Source: an uncultured Bacteroidales bacterium (GTDB lineage Bacteria > Bacteroidota > Bacteroidia > Bacteroidales > Bacteroidaceae). From it: 64,000 nucleotides of DNA. Positions 45,140 through 54,080 of the stretch are shown here, one piece after another. The notes under the pieces were generated by a model. It was given only the letters and a program-made list of their open reading frames with translations, was not told the origin of the DNA and ran no database searches. The position numbers and the translations under genes are program-made. Each line of letters opens with the position of its first letter. Positions within the stretch are counted from its first letter, which is position 1. The DNA is taken from assembly GCA_937916465.1 (NCBI GenBank), contig CALFTK010000037.1, positions 1 to 64,000 of the forward strand, written 5' to 3'.

Positions 45140-46324
45140 ATGGAAAAGCTAAAGCGCGAAGTCGGGCAAGAGTTGAAAGAGAATATTATGCCATTTTGGA
45201 TAGCTATGGTTGATGATGAAAATGGTGGGTTTTATGGTAGGATGAATGGTGAGGGCATTCTTTGTAAAGATGCTCCAAAGGGAGCAGTGCTTAATGCACG
45301 TATTCTTTGGGCCTTTGCTGCAGCCTATCGTACAACAAAAGATTATAAATATCTTGAGTTGGCAATTCGTGCAAAGCGTTATTTGATAGACAATTTTTAT
45401 GATAACAAAAACGGTGGTATCTATTGGATGTTGAATGCTGATGGTACACCCAGAGATACGAAAAAGCAGATATACGCATTAGGATTTGCTATATATGGAC
45501 TTAGTGAACTTTATAGATCAACCAACGATGCAGAATCTTTAGAATATGCGGTGATGCTCTACGAATCTATAGAACAACATGCCTATGATGAAAAATATGG
45601 TGGTTATTTTGAAGCTTTTACACAGGATTGGGGGCAAATAGATGATGTTCGGTTGAGTGAAAAAGATGCCAACGATAGAAAAACCATGAATACCCATCTT
45701 CATATTTTAGAACCCTATACAAACCTATACAGAATATGGCCGGATATTAACTTAAAGTTTCGTATTAAAGAGCTAATGGATATTTTCCTTGAACGCATAT
45801 ACAATGCTCCGATAGGTCATTTTGATCTGTTTTTCACAGATGATTGGAAACGAAACTCTTCTTTGCAATCTTATGGTCACGATATAGAAGCAGCTTGGCT
45901 TCTTTGGGAAGCTGCCTTTGTGATAGATAGTGGTGTTCATAAGAAAAAATTGGTAGATTTGGTTAAAAAGATAGCAGATGTATCATTAAGTGAAGCCTTT
46001 AATAAAGATGGGGGGATGGAATATGAGTACAATCCATCTGCTGGGATTAGAGATAATGACTGTCATTGGTGGGTTCAAGCTGAATCGGTTGTAGGTTTTC
46101 TATATGCATATAAAATTACAGGCAATAATAACTATCTGAATGTTGCTCGTTCTTCCTGGGATTTTATTAAAAGGTATATAATAGATAAAAGCCGAGGTGA
46201 ATGGTACTGGAGTCTGCTCGCAAACGGTAAGGTAAATATGAAAGATGATAAAGCCGGCCCATGGAAGTGCCCATATCATAATACGCGAATGTGTCTTGAA
46301 GTTATGAATTTTGAGGTTGTTTAA
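45140..46324 (+). CDS. cellobiose 2-epimerase (AGE family)
   Basis: 394 residues from ATG 45140; the longer TTG-started frame adds three codons. An (alpha/alpha)6 barrel with ENIMPFWIAMVDDENGGFYG at the start, THLHILEPYTNLYR, SYGHDIEAAWLLWEAA and CHWWVQAESVVGF, ending in CPYHNTRMCLE. These carry the catalytic histidines and match cellobiose 2-epimerases. It turns mannobiose into mannosyl-glucose for the GH130 phosphorylase 13 kb upstream. No signal peptide. It seems monocistronic. Confidence 0.92.
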   Translation: MEKLKREVGQELKENIMPFWIAMVDDENGGFYGRMNGEGILCKDAPKGAVLNARILWAFAAAYRTTKDYKYLELAIRAKRYLIDNFYDNKNGGIYWMLNADGTPRDTKKQIYALGFAIYGLSELYRSTNDAESLEYAVMLYESIEQHAYDEKYGGYFEAFTQDWGQIDDVRLSEKDANDRKTMNTHLHILEPYTNLYRIWPDINLKFRIKELMDIFLERIYNAPIGHFDLFFTDDWKRNSSLQSYGHDIEAAWLLWEAAFVIDSGVHKKKLVDLVKKIADVSLSEAFNKDGGMEYEYNPSAGIRDNDCHWWVQAESVVGFLYAYKITGNNNYLNVARSSWDFIKRYIIDKSRGEWYWSLLANGKVNMKDDKAGPWKCPYHNTRMCLEVMNFEVV

Positions 46325-46378
46325 TATACAATATTCAGGAATGTGTGCAATTTAGGAACTATGTACTATTAATTGTGT

Positions 46379-46386
46379 TACCTTTG
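46379..46386 (+). promoter_or_regulatory. -7 box of the FadL-like porin gene
   Basis: TACCTTTG, 28 bp before the ATG; no good -33 box at the normal spacing. Confidence 0.55.
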
Positions 46387-46414
46387 CACCGATTTTAACC
46401 AAATTAAATAGAAT

Positions 46415-47764
46415 ATGAAAAAGAAATTCTTAATTGGTGCATTTGCACTTTTGGTATCTGCAACATCTTTTGCAGGTGGTCTTTTGACAAATACAAATCA
46501 AAACGCAACATATTTGCGTAATCCTGCACGCGATGCTGCAATAGCTATTGATGGTGTATATAGCAATCCTGCAGGTGTGGCATTTCTTCCAGAGGGTTTT
46601 CATCTATCATTGAGCTGGCAGGCTGCTGCTCAGAAACGTCAGATGAACGCTACAAATCTTCTGTTTATGAACAATACCAAAAATCCGTCTAAAGATCGTT
46701 TCTTTGAAGGTGAAACATTCGCACCTGTTATTCCTTCATTCCAGGCTGCATACGTTTTCAATGACAAGTGGTCTGTATCTGCTCAGTTTGCAGTAGGCGG
46801 CGGTGGTGGCGCTTGTGAATTTGCAAGTGGTCTGCCTATGTTTGAAGAACTGATTGGCGGTATGGCATATGAGTTTGGCAGCAAGATAGGTTCAAGCGCC
46901 TATTCATTTGACCAGAATCTTACCGGAAAACAGTATTTCTTTGGTCTTCAGGTGGGTGGAACATACAAAATTGCAGATATGGTATCTGTATTCGGTGGCT
47001 TGCGCACAGTAATGGCAAAGGCATCGTATGTAGGTGCAATTAGCAATATCAATGTAGGTGGTATAACAGCGTCATCTCCAATCTTTCAGCAAATGCCGGC
47101 TATGGCACAGTATGCCGCACTTCTTGCAGATTATAAACTGGATTGCAATCAGAGTGATTTCGGCTTTACTCCTATAGTAGGTGTTGATGTAAATCTTGGA
47201 AAATTGAATCTTGCTGCAAAGTATGAATTCCGTACTAAAATAGCAATGGAGAACGAAGCAAATAACAGTGCAAACTTAGCTGCTCTTGCAACAATGGTTC
47301 CTGCTGTGGCTGTTTATGGTGACGGTAATATAGTTCGTTCAGATATACCTGCATATCTTGCACTTGGCGCTCAGTATTCATTTGACAAGGTACGTATAGG
47401 TGGTGGCTATCACTACTTCTGGGACAAGGATGCAAAAGGTTCTGCTATCAAGGCAGGTGATAACAGCTGGGAAGTGGTACTTGGTGCAGAGTGGGATATT
47501 GCTGACAGATGGACAATAAGTTGTGGTGGTCAGCGTACTGAACTTGGTTTTGCCGATTCTGATATGTCAGACACAAACTTCAGCACAAGTTCGTATGGTC
47601 TTAGCATAGGTGCAGCATTCCAGATTAATGACATGCTTAAACTGAATGCCGGTTATCTGCACTCAATGTTTGATGATCACGAATTTACAAACGCAAACCA
47701 TACAGCCTGCAACTATACACGTAAGAGCGATGCATTTGGCGTATCTCTTGATTTTACATTCTGA
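46415..47764 (+). CDS. OmpP1/FadL/TodX family outer-membrane channel
   Basis: 449 residues with a signal peptide (about 1-20, ending SFAG). After it come ATYLRNPARDAAIAIDGVYSNPAGVAFLPEGF, where N-P-A-G is the FadL hatch motif, then alternating beta strands to the C-terminal GVSLDFTF, an aromatic-ended last strand. The family takes up hydrophobic compounds such as long-chain fatty acids. folB follows after 15 bp. Confidence 0.9.
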   Translation: MKKKFLIGAFALLVSATSFAGGLLTNTNQNATYLRNPARDAAIAIDGVYSNPAGVAFLPEGFHLSLSWQAAAQKRQMNATNLLFMNNTKNPSKDRFFEGETFAPVIPSFQAAYVFNDKWSVSAQFAVGGGGGACEFASGLPMFEELIGGMAYEFGSKIGSSAYSFDQNLTGKQYFFGLQVGGTYKIADMVSVFGGLRTVMAKASYVGAISNINVGGITASSPIFQQMPAMAQYAALLADYKLDCNQSDFGFTPIVGVDVNLGKLNLAAKYEFRTKIAMENEANNSANLAALATMVPAVAVYGDGNIVRSDIPAYLALGAQYSFDKVRIGGGYHYFWDKDAKGSAIKAGDNSWEVVLGAEWDIADRWTISCGGQRTELGFADSDMSDTNFSTSSYGLSIGAAFQINDMLKLNAGYLHSMFDDHEFTNANHTACNYTRKSDAFGVSLDFTF

Positions 47765-47779
47765 TACTGATAATAGATT

Positions 47780-48142
47780 ATGTCGATACAGAAAATCTCT
47801 TTGAACGGACTTAGGTTTTATGCTTATCATGGCGTTGAGCCTCAAGAACGTGAAGTTGGTGCCTGGTACACAATAGACCTTGATATGTATGCTGATGTAA
47901 GCAATTCACTAAATAGTGATGAACTTGCAGATACATTGAATTATGCGCAGGCAGCACGTATAATCAAAGAGGAGATGCAGATACCGTCAAAGCTTATGGA
48001 GCACGTAGCGGGTAGGGTAGTGCAGCGTCTGCAACAGGAGTTTCCTTCATTGCAACGTCTTAGCTTTACTATAGCGAAGGAGAATCCACCCGTATGTGCA
48101 GAGTGTGGCTCTGCCTCAATCACAGTAGAAGTAGGTAATTAA
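47780..48142 (+). CDS. folB: dihydroneopterin aldolase
   Basis: Folate synthesis. The 120-residue protein is normal in length; YAYHGVEPQEREVGAWYTIDLDM carries the substrate glutamate, and FTIAKENPPV the catalytic lysine. The downstream region holds the hairpin-pair repeats and a terminator. Possibly co-transcribed with the porin (15-bp gap). Confidence 0.93.
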   Translation: MSIQKISLNGLRFYAYHGVEPQEREVGAWYTIDLDMYADVSNSLNSDELADTLNYAQAARIIKEEMQIPSKLMEHVAGRVVQRLQQEFPSLQRLSFTIAKENPPVCAECGSASITVEVGN

Positions 48143-48268
48143 TTGGCGCGAAGCGCGCTTCCGCAGGAAGCCTTATAGATAAGGATAAACAAACAGCTCA
48201 AATAAGAAAATTATTTGGTCCGAAGGACGTTCCCGGAGGGAACAAAATAAATAAGGTCTTACACAAAC
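48137..48268 (+). repeat. two tandem ~60-nt units, each with a pair of C(GNA)G hairpins
   Basis: Unit 1 (48137-48194) and unit 2 (48209-48268) share AATTA[A/T]TTG, a 26-nt hairpin pair, ATAAGG at +8 after the pair, and ACAAAC at +18/+20. Unit 1: GCGC-GAA-GCGC then GCTTCC-GCA-GGAAGC (48146-48171). Unit 2: GTCC-GAA-GGAC then GTTCCC-GGA-GGGAAC (48218-48243). Stem sequences differ by paired changes, so base-pairing is conserved. All four loops are C(GNA)G, a motif that makes unusually stable mini-hairpins. The unit lies in the 3' UTR of folB. Confidence 0.8.
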
Positions 48269-48273
48269 TACTT

Positions 48274-48314
48274 AAATAGGAAATGGTCGGCTAAAAACCG
48301 ACCATTTCCTATTT
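48274..48314. terminator. bidirectional terminator between folB and nrdJ
   Basis: Perfect 17-bp stem: AAATAGGAAATGGTCGG (48274-48290) with its complement (48298-48314), loop CTAAAAA. It lies 27 bp past the nrdJ stop, between convergent genes. Confidence 0.85.
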
Positions 48315-48340
48315 GAGTATGTTTGTGTTGTGTGTTTTGT

Positions 48341-50908
48341 TTATCCGCAACGTGAGGAACCGCAGTTCTGGCAAATCAGGCAACCTTCCTGGTAAACCAG
48401 AGATTCTGATCCGCAAACCGAACATTTCTCTCCGCTTACCTGAGTTCCGTCCTGAATATACTTCTTGAGTGCGCGTTCTACACCGTTTTTCCAGTTGTTG
48501 ATATTCTCGCTACCCAAATCCAAAGAACCAATAAGTTTCATACATAGATCTACAGGCATCTGGTAACGCAATACGCCTGAAATCAGTTTTGCGTAGTTCC
48601 AGTACTCTTTGTCGAATTTCTCTGACAAACCTTCGATAGTGATTTTGTATCCGCGTTTATTTGTAAACTGGAAGTCGTAACGTTTAACACCGTTTTCATC
48701 TACATTCTTTACAATCTGACCCTTCTCTACAGTCTTTGGAAGCATAATTCCCTCTTCGTCATCCTGCAGACCGGTGAATATTTCGTATGGACGTCCGTTA
48801 AGCAGACCAACAAATGCTACCCACTTCTCTTTGTTGTTTTGGAAACGTACAACATCGGCTTCCAATACTCTTGGACGTGTCTCTACAACCTCTCTTGGAT
48901 GGCAATCGCCAGGTGCCATAGTAGGCTCTTTGCTTTCTGCTGATTTTTTCTTGTCGCTCTTAACATCTACCAGTACGCCGTCGCGTGAACCATCACGATA
49001 TACGGTACAACCTTTACAACCGCACTTCCAAGCCTCTACGTAGAGTTCGTTTACAAGCTCTTCTGAAACATCTGCCGGTAAGTTAATGGTTACACTGATA
49101 GAATGGTCAACCCACTTTTGCAGTGCGCCTTGCATCTTCACTTTGTTTACCCAGTCAACGTCCTGTGCAGTTGCTTTGTGATATGGTGAACGTGCAACAA
49201 GTTCATCAAGTTCCTCTTGTGAATACTGCTTTGTGTGGTCTATGCCGTTGGCTTTCATCCATTCTACAAACTTGTGGTGATATACAACAAACTCTTCGAA
49301 TGCATCGCCGTTTTCATCGTGGAATGTTACGTTTGCATTTTCGTCTTCACTGTTAACCTTACGACGGCGTTTATATACCGGCATGAATACAGGTTCCAAA
49401 CCGGATGTTGTCTGTGTCATCAAACTTACAGTACCTGTAGGAGCAATAGTAAGACATGCAATATTACGACGACCATACTTTTTCATATCTTCGTACAAAG
49501 CAGGATCTGCTTCGCGAATACGGCCGATAAATGGATTTGCTTCTTCTCGTTTCCAGTCGAAAACTTCGAATGCTCCACGTTCTTTAGCCATATTTACAGA
49601 AGAACGATAAGCCTCTATAGCCAATGTGCTCTGAACTTTTTCAGCAAATGCTGTAGCCTCTTCTGTGCCATAACGCAAACCCATAGCTGCAATCATATCA
49701 CCTTCTGCAGTGATGCCAACGCCGGTACGACGTCCCATAGTACTCTTACGCATAATTTTGTGCCAGAGTTCTCTTTCGGTACGTTTAATATCTTCGCCTT
49801 CAGGATCGCTCTCAATTTTAGCAAGAATCTTTTCAATCTTTTCAATTTCAAGATCGATAATGTCATCCATTATACGCTGAGCCAATGCAACATGCTTTTT
49901 GAATAGGTCAAAATCAAAGTAAGCATTCTCTTTGAATGGATTAACAACGTATGAATACAGATTGATAGCCAACAGACGACAGGAGTCGTATGGGCAAAGT
50001 GGAATTTCTCCACAAGGGTTGGTGCTGACTGTGCGGAAACCAAGGTCTGCGTAACAATCAGGAACTGATTCTCTTGTTATGGTATCCCAAAAAAGAACAC
50101 CCGGTTCTGCCGATTTCCAAGCATTGTGAACAATCTTCTTCCAAAGTGCAGAAGCATCAATATCTTTGGTATATGTAGGGTTTGCAGAATCTATAGGATA
50201 AGCCTGTGTATATGGTTTACCTTCAATGGCTGCCTGCATAAAAGCATCGTCTATCTTTACAGATACATTTGCACCTGTAACCTTACCGCTAGTCATTTTA
50301 GCATCTATAAACGATTCTGAATCAGGATGCTTAATGCTTACACTCAGCATAAGTGCGCCTCTACGGCCATCTTGTGCAACTTCGCGGGTTGAATTGGAAT
50401 AACGTTCCATAAATGGAACCAAACCGGTAGAAGTCAGCGCTGAATTCTTTACCGGAGAACCTTTTGGACGAATGTGTGAAAGGTCGTGACCTACGCCACC
50501 ACGGCGTTTCATTAACTGTACCTGCTCTTCGTCAATTTTGATAATAGCACCATACGAATCGGCAGCTCCGTCATTACCTATTACAAAACAGTTTGAAAGT
50601 GATGCAATCTGAAAGTCATTTCCAATACCTGTCATAGGGCTACCCTGTGGTACAATGTGCTTAAAGCCTTTGAAGAGATCGTGAAGTTCTTCTGCGCTGA
50701 TAGGATTCTTGTAACGAGCTTCAATTCTTGCAACTTCGTTAGCAATTCGCCAATGCATATCGTCAGGAGTCTTTTCGAAGATGTTTCCGAATGAATCCTT
50801 AACGGCATACTTGTTTACCCATACTTTAGCAGCTAATTCGTCGCCACCAAAGTATTCGATGGAAGCTTTAAACGCTTCTTCGAAAGTGTAAGTTTGTTGT
50901 TTAGCCAT
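48341..50908 (-). CDS. nrdJ: adenosylcobalamin-dependent (class II) ribonucleotide reductase
   Basis: Makes deoxynucleotides without oxygen or a separate small subunit. 855 residues from ATG 50908 (MAKQQTYTFEEAF); an upstream ATG at 50959 would add 17 unconserved residues. Markers: QEGSP-like PQGSPMTGIGNDFQIASLSNCF, NPCGEIPLCPYDSCRLLAINLYSYV, the central TGVGITAEGD and IAPTGTVSLMTQTTSGLEPVF. The C-terminus has a Cys-rich zinc-like tail (CSVCG, CLICQNCGSSRCG). No cobalamin riboswitch is seen in the short leader. Its promoter is at 50976-51005. Confidence 0.94.
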   Translation of the reverse strand: MAKQQTYTFEEAFKASIEYFGGDELAAKVWVNKYAVKDSFGNIFEKTPDDMHWRIANEVARIEARYKNPISAEELHDLFKGFKHIVPQGSPMTGIGNDFQIASLSNCFVIGNDGAADSYGAIIKIDEEQVQLMKRRGGVGHDLSHIRPKGSPVKNSALTSTGLVPFMERYSNSTREVAQDGRRGALMLSVSIKHPDSESFIDAKMTSGKVTGANVSVKIDDAFMQAAIEGKPYTQAYPIDSANPTYTKDIDASALWKKIVHNAWKSAEPGVLFWDTITRESVPDCYADLGFRTVSTNPCGEIPLCPYDSCRLLAINLYSYVVNPFKENAYFDFDLFKKHVALAQRIMDDIIDLEIEKIEKILAKIESDPEGEDIKRTERELWHKIMRKSTMGRRTGVGITAEGDMIAAMGLRYGTEEATAFAEKVQSTLAIEAYRSSVNMAKERGAFEVFDWKREEANPFIGRIREADPALYEDMKKYGRRNIACLTIAPTGTVSLMTQTTSGLEPVFMPVYKRRRKVNSEDENANVTFHDENGDAFEEFVVYHHKFVEWMKANGIDHTKQYSQEELDELVARSPYHKATAQDVDWVNKVKMQGALQKWVDHSISVTINLPADVSEELVNELYVEAWKCGCKGCTVYRDGSRDGVLVDVKSDKKKSAESKEPTMAPGDCHPREVVETRPRVLEADVVRFQNNKEKWVAFVGLLNGRPYEIFTGLQDDEEGIMLPKTVEKGQIVKNVDENGVKRYDFQFTNKRGYKITIEGLSEKFDKEYWNYAKLISGVLRYQMPVDLCMKLIGSLDLGSENINNWKNGVERALKKYIQDGTQVSGEKCSVCGSESLVYQEGCLICQNCGSSRCG

Positions 50909-50975
50909 TGTTGTTTTATGTTTGTTCTTTTGTTTGTTTTGCGTAATTAGGTGCTGCACTACTGCTAAGCGACAG

Positions 50976-51005
50976 CAAAGATAATGATACTATTATAACT
51001 GCAAA
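50976..51005 (-). promoter_or_regulatory. nrdJ promoter
   Basis: On the minus strand: TTTG (complement of 51002-51005), 18 bases, TATCTTTG (complement of 50976-50983). The leader is about 60 nt. Confidence 0.65.
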
Positions 51006-51022
51006 AGATTTCTTAAAAATAG

Positions 51023-51125
51023 TTATCAACAATTTTAAAAGTTTTCCAAAATGCAAAATTAAATAACAGAAAATCAAGTAGATAAAAAATAACTTACATT
51101 GAAAAGTTTTCCAAAATGTAAAATT
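51023..51125. other. DnaA-box-like repeat region, possible regulatory site or origin
   Basis: TTATCAACA (51023-51031) differs by one base from the classic DnaA box. Two copies of a 24-bp direct repeat, 51037-51060 and 51102-51125 (23 of 24 identical, 65 bp apart), each contain TTTTCCAAA, close to TTTTCCACA. Between them is an AT-rich stretch. It lies just upstream of the nrdJ promoter and downstream of dnaA. It could control nrdJ or form part of oriC. Confidence 0.45.
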
Positions 51126-51188
51126 GTGGTCTGGGGTATGTGTAACGGCATTTCTGTTTTTGTGTAATACAAAGCGGTTGAAAAAAGA

Positions 51189-51220
51189 AAAATCCGGAAT
51201 TTAGATCTTTCCCGGATTTT
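51189..51220 (-). terminator. rho-independent terminator of dnaA
   Basis: AAAATCCGG (51189-51197) pairs with CCGGATTTT (51212-51220). Read on the minus strand, the stem is followed by a T-rich tract, 24 bp after the dnaA stop. Confidence 0.8.
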
Positions 51221-51243
51221 CGTTTATTGATAAACTTAAATCA

Positions 51244-52641
51244 TTATGATCTAAGTGAACTTTCTATATTCTCTACATCTTTTCTAAAGTTTCTGTCAAC
51301 TTGTAATTGATCTCTTACTATGTTGCATGCATGAAGCACAGTAGCGTGATCTCTTTTGCCAATATATGCACCAATTTTTGATGTAGAATAATCAAGATGT
51401 TTCTTTGCCAGATACATACTTATTTGTCTAACCTGAACAATTTCATGCTTTCTTGATTTTGTTTGAATAGCATCTATTGGGATGTCGTAATAATCGCAGA
51501 CTTTATTGATAATGGTCTCTATAGTTAATGGCTTATCTTCTTTCTTGTTGTTTTTGAACAATATCTGTTGGGCAAGTTCCAAATTAATCTCCTTGTTGTA
51601 GAAAGTGGAGTATGCCATTAACGATACAACTATACCTTCTAAATCTCTTATACTGTCAGTAACATTTTCTGCAATAAAATCAATTACATCGTCAGAAACT
51701 TCCAGACCGTCTTTTGTAGTTTTGTCTTTAAGTATCTCTTTTCTTAATGCCAAATCGGGCTTTTCAAGTTCTGCAACCAAACCCCATTTGAATCGTGTTA
51801 TCAGTCTCTCTTCTATATCTTTCAAATCCTTTGGATGTCTGTCACATGACATAATAAGCTGTTTGTGACTTTGATGCAAATGGTTGAATATATGGAAGAA
51901 GGTATTTGTTGTTCTTGGGAATCCTGACAGTTCCTGCATGTCGTCAATTATCAGCACGTCAATAGTCTGATAGAAGTGAATGAAATCATTCAGGTTGTTA
52001 CTTCTTATAGCGTCTATGTACTGGACGTGGAATAAATGTGACGATACATATAAAACTCTCTTTTCAGGATGCAACTCTTTAATCTTCATACCTATTGCAT
52101 TCAAAAGGTGGGTTTTACCTACACCGGATGAACCATGTATAAAGAGTGGGTTGAATGATGTATTTGCAGGATTCTGAGCAATTGTTTCACCTGCAATCCT
52201 TGCCATTTTGTTGCTATATCCTTCTATGAAATTGTCAAAACTATACTTTGGATTAAGCATAGAATCCAAATCCTGTACTTGTGGAGCATCGGTAGCATGT
52301 GGTGCCACGTTGCCCATAGGCTTTGAACTCTTTATTTGCGTAGGCTGGAATTCTTGCGATCTTACCGTTGTGCTCTGTGAATTCTTTTTATCTACAATGA
52401 TATTGTAATTCACATTTATGCCGGTTCCAAAGCATTTCCTGACTGCAGTTTGAAATTCGTTTAGGTAGTTGTCTTCTATGTATTCCACAACGAATGAACT
52501 TGGTGCCTGTATAAGTAAGGTGTTGTTCTCCAAACTTAATGGCTCAAGAATAGTGAACCAAGTGTTGAAAACATTGGCCTCTACATTGTCACAGATAAAA
52601 TCCATGCAATTGCTCCACTTTTCTGATAGTTCTCTATTCAT
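51244..52641 (-). CDS. dnaA: chromosomal replication initiator protein
   Basis: 465 residues. Domain I is at 1-~85 (WSNCMDFICDNVEANVFNTWF), with a linker to ~125. Domain III AAA+ has NPLFIHGSSGVGKTHLLNA (Walker A) and VLIIDDMQEL (Walker B). Domain IV binds DNA with YSTSKIGAYIGKRDHATVLHA. It recognises DnaA boxes and melts oriC. Candidate boxes occur on both sides of the gene. Confidence 0.96.
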   Translation of the reverse strand: MNRELSEKWSNCMDFICDNVEANVFNTWFTILEPLSLENNTLLIQAPSSFVVEYIEDNYLNEFQTAVRKCFGTGINVNYNIIVDKKNSQSTTVRSQEFQPTQIKSSKPMGNVAPHATDAPQVQDLDSMLNPKYSFDNFIEGYSNKMARIAGETIAQNPANTSFNPLFIHGSSGVGKTHLLNAIGMKIKELHPEKRVLYVSSHLFHVQYIDAIRSNNLNDFIHFYQTIDVLIIDDMQELSGFPRTTNTFFHIFNHLHQSHKQLIMSCDRHPKDLKDIEERLITRFKWGLVAELEKPDLALRKEILKDKTTKDGLEVSDDVIDFIAENVTDSIRDLEGIVVSLMAYSTFYNKEINLELAQQILFKNNKKEDKPLTIETIINKVCDYYDIPIDAIQTKSRKHEIVQVRQISMYLAKKHLDYSTSKIGAYIGKRDHATVLHACNIVRDQLQVDRNFRKDVENIESSLRS

Positions 52642-52969
52642 TATTGTAGTCAGTACTTTGTTCTATTGTTAATTCACATTGCAAAATTGGCAATCTTATT
52701 TCATATCTACAAGTCCATAAAAAACAGGGAAAAAACGTGGTTTTGTAAGTGGCTGTTTTTGAGCGCTTTGTAAATACTGCTCTTTTTTGTTGAAAAGCAG
52801 TACTTGACTTGAAATAAAATTCTGAATGTCAGGCGTTTAGCCTGTTGATAACTTTTTTCAAGCAATGGTTTTAATCTTTAAAAAAGCCGTTTGTAATACT
52901 ATGTTTGTGGGGTAAGTGAAAAAAACAATAAAGGTTTTAAAATATGCGTCTATTTAGACAAAATCTATT
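52642..52969. other. non-coding region upstream of dnaA
   Basis: 328 bp without a gene. It holds TTATCAACA on the minus strand (52843-52851), T-rich tracts and the dnaA leader. I see no clear TANNTTTG promoter and no box cluster, so origin function cannot be claimed. Confidence 0.4.
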
Positions 52970-54073
52970 TTAGTTTTTCCCAATGACCCGTTTAGCTTCA
53001 TCAATACTAATCCTTTTCCCATTAATAAAAGCAACTATAAAAGCATCTTTATACCTTTTGCTAACCTCTTTCCGTGTAGCTAATATCTCTTCGTAACTGG
53101 AAGTGTCTCCGCAAGTATATTTGTATAACCCATTGTCTTTGTAGTAGCTTACGTTGGAAAGATTCTTTAGCCTGTTGTCCTTTTTGCCTAAAACGCTTTT
53201 TGATGTTAGGAATTGAACTTTGAAAACAGGATTCTCTTTTGCAGAAGAATTATCATTCTCTTTGTTGTTATCTATGGCTATGTTAGTAGTTTTGTTTTGT
53301 GATTTTCTGCTCTCTTCAAGATACTCATTAAATGCTTTGTATATACTTTGGCTAAGTTCTTCTACTCCCTTTTGAGAGGTCATATACTTCATGTCTGCAC
53401 TATTTGAAATGAATCCTAATTCTATAAGAATGCTTGGCATAGCGCTTCTCCATAAAACTAAGAAGCCTGCCTGATGAACTCCTCTGTTATGCCTTTTTGC
53501 ATTGTTGATTAGACTATTCTGTACAATAGATGCCATTTTTAGGCTCTCTTTTTGATGTTCATTCTGCATGAATTCAAATATTATCTGGCTTTCAGGACTG
53601 TTCGGATCGTAACCGGCGTATGTGGTTTCATAATCGCTTTCATAAAGAATGGCTTTGTTCTCTTCTATTGCAACATTGAAATTTGCGCTTGTTCTGTTCT
53701 CTTCTACTCCAAGCAAAAAAGTTTCAGCACCGTATGCTGATGTACTTTTTGCGGCGTTGGTGTGAATTGATATGAACATATCGGCATTTGCCTTATTGGC
53801 TATGTCTGCTCTTTTGCTCAGTTCTACAAATACGTCGGTTTTTCTGGTGTATATCACCTTAACATCTTTGCAGTTCTCCTCAATAAGTTTGCCGGCTCTG
53901 AGAGCTACATTCAGATTGATGCTTTTTTCTTGAGCCTTGCCGTTTACAGCTCCCGGATCCTTACCGCCATGTCCGGCATCAATGACAAGAATAAATGGTT
54001 CTGCATGAATTTGTACAGCTATGGCTGAATAGATAAGGATAAAAGAGAGTAGTATGAGCTTTGAAAATTTCAT
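52970..54073 (-). CDS. N-acetylmuramoyl-L-alanine amidase (Amidase_3)
   Basis: 367 residues with a signal peptide (about 1-24, ending IHA). The zinc amidase domain shows VIDAGHGGKDPGA (His zinc ligand), a Glu region near KSINLNVALR and SIHTNAAKS (second His), then IELGFISNSADM with the catalytic Glu. It cuts the amide between MurNAc and peptide. Residues ~255-367 form a basic, SPOR-like tail. It starts 7 bp after the TolB-like gene stop and probably shares that transcript. Confidence 0.9.
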   Translation of the reverse strand: MKFSKLILLSFILIYSAIAVQIHAEPFILVIDAGHGGKDPGAVNGKAQEKSINLNVALRAGKLIEENCKDVKVIYTRKTDVFVELSKRADIANKANADMFISIHTNAAKSTSAYGAETFLLGVEENRTSANFNVAIEENKAILYESDYETTYAGYDPNSPESQIIFEFMQNEHQKESLKMASIVQNSLINNAKRHNRGVHQAGFLVLWRSAMPSILIELGFISNSADMKYMTSQKGVEELSQSIYKAFNEYLEESRKSQNKTTNIAIDNNKENDNSSAKENPVFKVQFLTSKSVLGKKDNRLKNLSNVSYYKDNGLYKYTCGDTSSYEEILATRKEVSKRYKDAFIVAFINGKRISIDEAKRVIGKN

Positions 54074-54080
54074 AAATCAG

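Noticed and set aside
49235..49906. 223-codon plus-strand ORF inside nrdJ
   Set aside because: Shadow of nrdJ; Cys/Phe/Ser-rich product and no promoter or domain.
50909..50975. Cobalamin riboswitch before the B12-dependent reductase
   Set aside because: The leader is only about 60 nt and lacks the B12-box sequence.
52642..52969. Complete oriC upstream of dnaA
   Set aside because: Only one DnaA-box-like sequence was found, too few to call an origin.
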